A DNA stretch of 32,465 nt. Origin: Symbiodinium natans. Its lineage: Eukaryota > Sar > Dinophyceae > Suessiales > Symbiodiniaceae. The stretch is taken from contig CAJNDS010001139.1 in NCBI GenBank assembly GCA_905221605.1, forward strand, positions 1-32,465, in the 5' to 3' direction. The position numbers were made by a program, and so were the translations under genes. Numbering within the stretch: position 1 is the stretch's first letter; each line of letters starts with the position of its first letter. The notes under the pieces were generated by a model that worked only from the letters and a program-made list of their open reading frames with translations, did no database searches and had not been told where the DNA came from. Positions 26,130 to 32,465 of the stretch are shown here, in pieces.

Positions 26130-27540
26130 ACCATTCCGCTGCATCTGCGCAGCCAGGCCCTCAGCTCCTCATTGAGCCAGGGCTATCACTAGACAGAGTT
26201 CCCTTGCCAAGCCCTCTATCTATGTGACCCCCGCGGTGCCACGTATAAGCAGCTGCTCCGCGTGTCTTAGGACCACAGTCTTCATTCGGATTTGTTGTTG
26301 TAGGCCTTCCAGTGCTTGAGGCCGAGACCAAACACCACATCTCACGTCACACGGCGAGGCAATTTGGCTCCAACATCTGAAGATAGTGACACATACTCTG
26401 CGTGGCGTCCGCGTGAGCTAGCCTGTCCTCGGCTCCTTTCATCGCTTGTCTTACCACAGGTCTCTTTCGGTGGCCCGTACTCAGCAGCCAGCACATGTAC
26501 CATCCTCAGACGCCAGAGCCGCCTTGCCCCAGCAAGTGCCCATACAAACCACTCACCAGACAGTGAGAGCCAACATCTTCAAACAACCTCCAGCGGCCGT
26601 GCCGCGAGGACCTAAACATCTGCAAGGTTCCGCCTTGTCTGTGTGCACGGACAGACCCCAGCCCTTGCAGGAGACGTGGATGTAAACAAAAGTAGGCCTG
26701 CCATGTCCAGCAGGCTGATAACCATTGGTTGCCTTCAGATGGGAAAAGCGCGAAGTTCGGGTAACCTCCATCTGAGTCCTTTCCGGCCAATACCAGCCTT
26801 TACAAACCCTCAGCACGGAGCGAGGCCGAAGAAGGCTTACTTGGACTATTTGTCTGCCGGGGAGCAGCCACCAACAGCTGCTCTTCAACTTGCACTGTGC
26901 CGCACCACAGTCCTACTGCAAGTTCTTTGGCAACGGTTTCTCAGTAGCACCAGTCAATGAGCTTTACGACACTGATGCCTTTGGTTATTTGTGTCCAGGC
27001 AGATCCACCAGGGTTGGGCCAATTCTGTTCTACCTGATGCTACCTGCGAAGAATAACCAGTTGTGCTCAGCTTGCAGATCCCCGAAAACCAGCAAACTCG
27101 GGCTCAAGCACACCGCTATTGTTCGGGACACTCCTGTCAACAACTGCAAGGATGCCGCTTGCAGTGCGACGTTGGCCTGCACTGTCTGCAGCGTGCCTTG
27201 GCCGTTTTCCCCCGTGTTTCGGACTCACCTTCGTTTTCCACACAAGCGAGCGAGGAACCCAAACTCACCCTAACACACAGCCCTCAATCCAAATGAGGGT
27301 CGGCGGGTTTTGTTCACCCAGAGACAGCAGGAATCTCTGGTGAGCAACAGGCTCTAGCGTCACCCCTCAGCAAAACGAGGCTGTAACTCTCACTGTGACC
27401 CAGAGCAGACTGTAGGCCACAAGGTTCCCTCAGCAACGCGAGGACGAAAAGTTTCCCTCTAGCGAAGCGAGGCCGAAGACTGTGCACTCGAACGTCCTTC
27501 GTCGACGGCAGCAGTTGGCGGGCCGCCGCTCTATGACAGC
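26130..27540. other. No gene recognised
   Basis: Apart from hairpin copies at 26807, 27427 and 27455, I see only short open frames on both strands with no motif. Composition is similar to the rest of the 25-30 kb block. Confidence 0.5.
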
Positions 27541-27557
27541 TTAGCCGGTCAGCCGGC

Positions 27558-27750
27558 CTACGAGCAAACACAGTTTTGCCAGGGCCTCAAAACGGAACCT
27601 ACCCTTAGTTACAAGCCCCAGGGCCAGCCACAACGGCACTAAAGACGCTCTCTACCTGAGCACCCCACCGGGGTTGAGCCGAAACCTTGAGCCAGACAGG
27701 AACTTTCCGTCTGCACGCTGCGAGGCGTAGCCACCCGAAGGGGCTGTGGG
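27558..27750 (+). repeat. Dispersed repeat, block A
   Basis: It begins ACGAGCAAACACAG and contains CACCCCACCGGGGTTGAGCC (27661-27680) and TTGAGCCAGACAGGAACTTT. Its left three quarters match 30284-30420 and its right quarter matches 25579-25632. The three copies therefore form a mosaic repeat; it might be an LTR or SINE remnant, but no coding part identifies it. Confidence 0.75.
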
Positions 27751-27839
27751 TTCAAGTGAAACAAAAGCTTACTAAAACTGTGGGGTGAAACTGCCGGTAA
27801 GTTCCCCCTCTCATTCCTTGTCCTCGGTTTTGACGTACC

Positions 27840-28330
27840 GCTACCCTCAACCGAAGTGAGGCCGGAATGTCGTTTTGACCAAGTCGTTGCCATTGGCTTG
27901 AAGACTTTGGCCAAGGCAAATTGCCTGTATGCTTGCACATTCTCTGTGTTGTCTATTCGGGAGGTGATCCATGCCCTCGTTCGTGGAGGCCGCTATCCCT
28001 CAACCGAATGGAGGTCATTCCTGTAGACCCAGATGCTCGTTCTACGAGTCTCATTGCATGTCCTGAGTGCTTCCATCCACACCCCTCAACCGTAGTGAGG
28101 CCGGACATGTCTTCAAACCAGGTCATGGCCCAAGGCTTCATGGGCTCTGGTTACGGTGGCTGCCTCTTGCATGCACAGGGCATACTTCCTGTGGCTTTTG
28201 CCGGGAGGTGATCCATGCCCTCCGATTCTCAGAGGCCGCTATCCCTCTACCGGCGGGGTGGTCAATCCCCATACATAGACCGTTCCGATTGAGGCCAATT
28301 CTGCACTTTCTCGTCATCTCACCTTGACGG
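27840..28330 (+). repeat. Two diverged ~240-bp tandem units
   Basis: CCCTCAACCG-A/T-AGTGAGGCCGG at 27844 and 28083; GGGAGGTGATCCATGCCCTC at 27959 and 28203; GAGGCCGCTATCCCTC at 27986 and 28231. The order is kept, with a period of about 240-244 bp. A partial third unit follows (GGATCCATGCCCTCGATTC at 28329; GAGGCCGCTATCC at 28571). Each unit contains at least two hairpin elements. Confidence 0.75.
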
Positions 28331-28339
28331 ATCCATGCC

Positions 28340-30119
28340 CTCGATTCACACATCTCCAACACGAGCCAAGCAGGAGGAACAGGTGAAGTACCTGCCCAAA
28401 CATACCCCTTTTTAGGCTGGAGGACGCTAAGCGACCGAAATCGCCGCTACGCACCGGTGACCCCACGCCACACACCTTCAACAGGTGGCCGGTACAGGCG
28501 CCTGACAGGGGGCCGGGCAAGGTGCCGACTACCAGGTCAACCCCACCCTGCCTGTGAGGATATTATGTACGAGGCCGCTATCCATTGTGAGACTTGACAT
28601 TCTCCAATCCAGCCGTAGCCATTGTTCCAAAGACAGTCGGCTGGCTCTCTTGTTTTCCACCAAAACTCCATACTCTCACTTGGGAGTCGATTACCCTCAA
28701 CCGAAGTGAGGCCCACTCTGAGACCACGGGTTAGCTGCATGCTTGGTCCTTGTGGGCATTTCTGAAAGCAGTGACAACGAATCCTCCACGGAGTACGTCC
28801 CGGCTAATCCAGGGTTCTCAGCAGCTCCGGGGTACCTGCCCTTTGCTGGCCTCCATGCCTGGCCAGTGTCCCTCATCCATATTCTGGAGTTTGCTCTTTA
28901 TAGCTCACATTCCCTCAGACCAAAGTCGAGGCCGAATGTTGCTTTGTTTGATTGAGCACTGCTGGGCTGCGGTTGTACCTATCAATTGCTCCGACACACC
29001 GGCACCGCGGAGTCTATGCTTCAAGCTGCTTTACCGCTTTGCGCCCAGTAGCATCAGCCGTCCAAGCTGCATGCAGTGCTACCAGAGTCTCCCAGACTCA
29101 ATTCCGGCAGACCAATAAGTGCCCGGCCTGCCCATTCCATCATTCTTCCCTCAGCTGATGCGAGGCCGGAACATCATGCACCTTCTTCATCAGCGAGGCG
29201 TTTTCGCAACCCTTCTGTTGTTCCCTCAGCCTTGGCGAGGCCGAACCATCCATTCCCTCAGCCGAGGCGAGGCCGAACCTTTACTCCAGCATAGCGAGGC
29301 CGAAACTGCCCTTGCATAGCCTCACATGGCATCTCCGCTGGTTTCACGGGTTCTGAAAGCATTGTGCTGCGAGGGTCTGTTGATCACCCTCATTCCGGCA
29401 AGCTAAGCCTGCATTCGGGTTTGCCCTCACATGGCCCTTAAAGGCGAGGCTGTGCTCGCAATTCAATCCACTTCCACTTGCCTGGTTACTGGCCGGCGAC
29501 GTTTCATCACCTCAAAGGAGCATCCATTCCTCATCATCTTCCGACAAGGCCAGCATCCTTCTCGACACATCAGGGCCATACACCATAATCACCAGCCTAC
29601 CCAGGTACCTGATTTCACGTCCGCTGCCATCAATCATCAGGGTTGGGTTTGTGGGATCGACATAGAATCGATGTTCCAAAGCCTCGCATCCTCACAGCAT
29701 CGGAAATCCCGGAGCTGCAGGTGGAGGTTAGCTGCATTCAGGCTTCTTTGGACATTCCAATTCCCACAGCTGCCCCAGGCTATGTTGCCTCTCCTGGTGC
29801 GACGGACAAAGTGGATACGATATGACTGCGACAGTTCCAGGAAAAGCCCTTCACGACGCCCCTGGTGTGACCATGCAAATACACAGCACGCAATTGCCGG
29901 CATGGTCCGTCGCTCTCCGTCTGCCTTGCAGCAAGTCTCTTTGGCGTGTGGCACACTGTCCAGGGCACTGTGGACGGCCACTCTGGTCGCCGATAGCCCA
30001 CGAGCGGAATTCTGCGGTTGAGACGGGGCCCTGTTCCAACAAAGGAAGTTAAGGCCTCGGAACCCTCTTCGCTCGCACAGGTCTGCTATCTTCTTGCACC
30101 TCAGTTCCAGGAGGTGTTT
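28340..30119. other. No gene recognised; hairpin copies only
   Basis: Short open frames on both strands without motifs. It contains hairpins at 28694, 28912, 29148, 29223, 29255 and 29284. The four at 29148-29303 form the densest group. Confidence 0.5.
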
Positions 30120-30257
30120 CCCTCAACCGTGGTGAGGCCGAACTATGTTGTCCCTCCGAGCGAGGCCGAAGACTTTCCACAATCCTCAGCTTAGGCGAGG
30201 CCGACAACACCCTCAGCAGCGAGGTCGAAAGTTCCCTCAGCACTCGGCGAGGCCGTA
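30120..30257 (+). repeat. Cluster of five hairpin repeats
   Basis: Five copies within 138 bp, each with a different loop (CGTG, GA, TTAG, A, ACTCG) and with both AC/GT (30120) and GC/GC (30183, 30210, 30234) inner stems. This is the best place to compare variants side by side. Confidence 0.8.
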
Positions 30258-30283
30258 CACAGGCAGCAATGTGGCTGGCAGAA

Positions 30284-30420
30284 CTACCGAGCAAACACAG
30301 TGGTTTCGGTTTGAGTCCTGTTGGAGCCCACCCTTAGGTACAGCCTCCAGGCCACCGAACAGCTCACTACCTGCGCACCCCACCGGGGTTGAGCCGAGAC
30401 TTGAGCCAGACAGGAACTTT
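30284..30420 (+). repeat. Dispersed repeat, block B
   Basis: Matches 27558-27706: CGAGCAAACACAG, CCCACCCTTAGGTACAGCC, CACCCCACCGGGGTTGAGCC, TTGAGCCAGACAGGAACTTT. It ends about 120 bp before the stop of the second copia pol, so it could lie in or near that element's 3' LTR. Confidence 0.75.
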
Positions 30421-30539
30421 CACACCCCCGCTTGGACTGTGATGCCTCAGAGCCACGCACTTCTTCACAGCTCGGTGTTTCCAGTGCTTAAACATCTCAT
30501 CCCAGGCAAAGTCCGAAAGCGAGCACTCCTACTGCCGAC

Positions 30540-32465
30540 CTAAGAAGGTGTTCCTACAAGACCTAACGTGACTTTCGCAGCACGCAAAAGAGCTCTACCC
30601 AGTTTAGTCGGATAGATACCTGTTTCTTCGACACTAGCAAGTGAAACATGCTGATGACTTTTGTCACAGGGCTTTCCAGACAAGATTTCACTCCACTCCT
30701 CTCGGTTTGTAGCAAAGAACCACCGCTTAAAGACCCCGTCGAAGGCACAACGGTCCACAACCCTTCCAAAGTTCAGACCAAGGCGCTTCTTTTCTTTCAG
30801 ATAACTTTCCTCCTTCCAAAGACCACAGTTCTTTGGCCATTCCTGGGTAACCAGGATCTCCTTGCAGCGGTCCTCCAGAAGTCTTCCTAAAGCTTTCCAA
30901 GATGCAACATGCTTCTTGACCTGCTCTCGCCACCGATGTCGAAACTTCGGTCGATGCCAGTTCTTAAAGCGGTAGCTACATCCAGCGGTACACGGGGAAG
31001 CTATGTGGACATATATCTGGGGCGGTTTCCTACTCAACAGACACAGCAAGACCTCTCCTAGAAACATTTGAGTACTCTTGTTTAAGAAGTCTTCTTTCTC
31101 AGTTATGCCTATATATGCTACTCGGTCACGAGCACACGCTCGGCACAACGCACTGTCCGTTGAACAAAACACCTCGATCACAAGCAGAGGAACAGATCCC
31201 AACGCAAGGTCTCTTGCCACTGGCTCGTACTTCGCCAGGTTTGTCGGGATTTTCTCAAGCTTTTCACATACTTCTTCAGGTTCTTCCATTCGTTCACGAA
31301 GGTGTTCAGGAACTACAAGACCCTGAAGGTCTTCTTCACACACTCTTTCCAGTCCACACGCAACCAGCAAATGCTCAAGCAACAACTCCTCAGGAGATTT
31401 CGTCAGTCCATCGGCTGGATTCCGTTCTCCACTGATGAAGCTTAGAATCAGCCTTTCCAGGTGGACTAGCTCTTGAAGATAGCGATGACGAAGCTCCAGG
31501 TGCCGAACACGGCGTAACAACCCCGTCATTTTGCTAATCGACAAAGCGGCTTCCGACTCCGAAGCCAGGTGAATCGGAAACTCACCGGTCTCTCCTTTGG
31601 GCATTCCATACAGGAGCGTTTCCATGAGCAAAGACAAGTACACCGACTCTTTGGCTGCCTCAGTCAGGGCTGCCAATTCGGCCTCCGCCGAACTCAACGC
31701 GGTCACCGACTGTTTCCGCGAGAAAGTTTTGATCATGATGCCATGCCACTTCACAATAGCACCAGACACAGAGCAAATGTTCCATGACGCATCCACAAAG
31801 CCAGAGAGCATGGTTTCCGAAGCGCAGCAAGGATACTCAAACGCTTCTGCCGAAAATCGCTGAAGGTACTCAGGCAAAGCCATCACCCAGCGAACCACGC
31901 GTCTCAAGCAAGCTTCTGCCTGGCTATCTGGGTCACTCTGATACCGGCCCAGAAATCCTACCGGGTAGGACAAATGCGGCAACGTCAGGCTTGCCCACAT
32001 CAACTTACCAAGCACACGTCTATAGCGTTCATACGCCTCAGTGCTGATAGGGGTTCCAGCCTCCTTCTTCCGGTACTCCCTCTCGAGGTTTCCCAGCACT
32101 GGTTTCACACCTTTTCCGCTAATGCCAAACTCTTCTCCAAGCGACTTCAAGTACCCCGGCTTCAGGCCAAAGAACACAGGTCCGTGCTCAGTGGTTCGGG
32201 CGATCACTCGACCCAAGAACTCGAGCTGCCCAGTCTTGCCAGGTTCTAGAAGCCCTGTCTGCTTCATTTTATAGATCTTCGCTAGCTTAGCGTACAGATC
32301 CTTGGCAACTGGCGGATTCTGGGAAAAGATGATGAGATCGTCAACATACACTAACACCAAGGTCAGCGCACCATCCTTCTCAAGCCGGTGATGCACAGTA
32401 GGGTCGGCAGTCTCACCAAACCCAAACTGCTTACGCAGCGTGCTTGTAAACTCTAGGTACCAGCT
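30540..32465 (-). CDS. Second copia Pol, 3' part (RT end, RNase H, MTase-like tail)
   Basis: Open from the window edge to a stop at 30540, at least 641 codons; the 23 codons before the first possible GTG start are also RT-like (SWYLEFTSTLRKQFGFGETA). It shows the RT core LVLVYVDDLIIF, the connection region (YRRVLGKLMWASLTLPHLSY), RNase H with GFVDASW, LSSAEAELAAL, LASESEAALS, and RNPADGLTK. Then comes an extra domain: VIEVFCSTDSALC, HIASPCTAG, VTQEWPKNCGLW, and SHQHVSLAS...TGIYPTKLGRALL. Sequence is clearly different from the 17365-24114 copy, so it is a separate copia lineage with the same architecture. No frame breaks are seen, suggesting it is fairly young. Gag, protease, integrase and the 5' LTR would lie to the right of the window. 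Confidence 0.9.
   Translation of the reverse strand, partial: SWYLEFTSTLRKQFGFGETADPTVHHRLEKDGALTLVLVYVDDLIIFSQNPPVAKDLYAKLAKIYKMKQTGLLEPGKTGQLEFLGRVIARTTEHGPVFFGLKPGYLKSLGEEFGISGKGVKPVLGNLEREYRKKEAGTPISTEAYERYRRVLGKLMWASLTLPHLSYPVGFLGRYQSDPDSQAEACLRRVVRWVMALPEYLQRFSAEAFEYPCCASETMLSGFVDASWNICSVSGAIVKWHGIMIKTFSRKQSVTALSSAEAELAALTEAAKESVYLSLLMETLLYGMPKGETGEFPIHLASESEAALSISKMTGLLRRVRHLELRHRYLQELVHLERLILSFISGERNPADGLTKSPEELLLEHLLVACGLERVCEEDLQGLVVPEHLRERMEEPEEVCEKLEKIPTNLAKYEPVARDLALGSVPLLVIEVFCSTDSALCRACARDRVAYIGITEKEDFLNKSTQMFLGEVLLCLLSRKPPQIYVHIASPCTAGCSYRFKNWHRPKFRHRWREQVKKHVASWKALGRLLEDRCKEILVTQEWPKNCGLWKEESYLKEKKRLGLNFGRVVDRCAFDGVFKRWFFATNREEWSEILSGKPCDKSHQHVSLASVEETGIYPTKLGRALLRAAKVTLGLVGTPS

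Larger units (their letters stand above)
25709..30257 (+). repeat. Family of ~20 dispersed 23-bp hairpin repeats
   Basis: Consensus CCCTCARC, a 1-6-nt loop, then GYGAGGCCGAA, always on the + strand. Clear copies start at 25709, 25835, 26106, 26807, 27427, 27455 (CTCTAGC), 27844, 28083, 28694, 28912, 29148, 29223, 29255, 30120, 30183, 30210 and 30234; weaker ones at 27974, 28218, 29284 and 30152. CCTC pairs with GAGG around a bulged A, then an inner stem GC/GC, AC/GT or GAC/GTC, i.e. paired positions change together. Some copies extend through palindromic flanks (TTGTTC...GAACAA at 26103; ACATTC...GAATGT at 28909). Intervening sequence is mostly unrelated. None was seen elsewhere in the window. 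Candidate mini-transposon or structured RNA/DNA element. Confidence 0.85.

Noticed and set aside
28612-28632. CCGTAGCCATTGTTCC as a spliced-leader relic
   Set aside because: Only the first ~11 bases match the leader, it is not next to any coding sequence, and the match is weak.
25709-30257. CRISPR-like array from the regularly recurring hairpins
   Set aside because: Spacing is irregular (about 20 to 700 bp), repeats vary in sequence, no cas genes, and the context is eukaryotic.

Overview
The window looks like nuclear DNA of a dinoflagellate (Symbiodiniaceae-like). This is inferred from family resemblance, not proven: a Ty1/copia element whose Gag carries a long Lys/Gly tract, a methyltransferase-like tail behind RNase H in two different copia polyproteins, a LINE ending in a ubiquitin-protease domain, long minisatellites and very sparse conventional genes.

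Layout. (1) 1-4540 is simple-sequence and repeat DNA: an 8-bp array, a GA tract, a unique stretch with no recognisable gene, a 464-bp near-perfect foldback, a 13-bp minisatellite, a GGGCCCTCAC-rich array and a ~57-bp satellite. (2) 4711-9279, minus strand, is a run of overlapping open segments in changing frames. It is best read as one or two unrecognised, probably intron-split genes, ending in a domain resembling PD-(D/E)XK nucleases. (3) About 9.5-25.2 kb is the decayed copy of a Polinton-like/adinto-like DNA virus or transposon: packaging ATPase, penton-like protein, AT-hook protein, three unassigned virion-type ORFs, double-jelly-roll major capsid protein (MCP) and, convergent, a piece of a fibre with a peptidase S74-type chaperone.

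The relic has been hit twice. A 5'-truncated LINE (11434-14437, 11-bp target duplication GCTCGGGCCTT) split a small viral ORF. A complete copia element (16094-24512, 334-bp LTRs that look identical, 5-bp duplication CGCAA) split the MCP gene in frame. The LINE has three frame breaks and is old. The copia element has an intact 2249-codon Gag-Pol and identical LTRs and is young. It also carries a separate 243-codon ORF with a signal peptide, a membrane segment and two His/Cys modules between pol and the 3' LTR, in the position of an env-like gene.

(4) 25.2-30.5 kb has no recognisable gene. It is studded with about 20 copies of a ~23-bp hairpin whose stem pairs change together (GC/GC, AC/GT, GAC/GTC), several sitting inside palindromic TTC...GAA flanks; larger diverged repeats lie between them. 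(5) 30540-32465 is the 3' part of a second, different copia pol, open at the window edge and ending in the same methyltransferase-like domain. The most novel signals are the covarying hairpin family, the shared C-terminal domain, the env-like ORF and the doubly interrupted viral relic.
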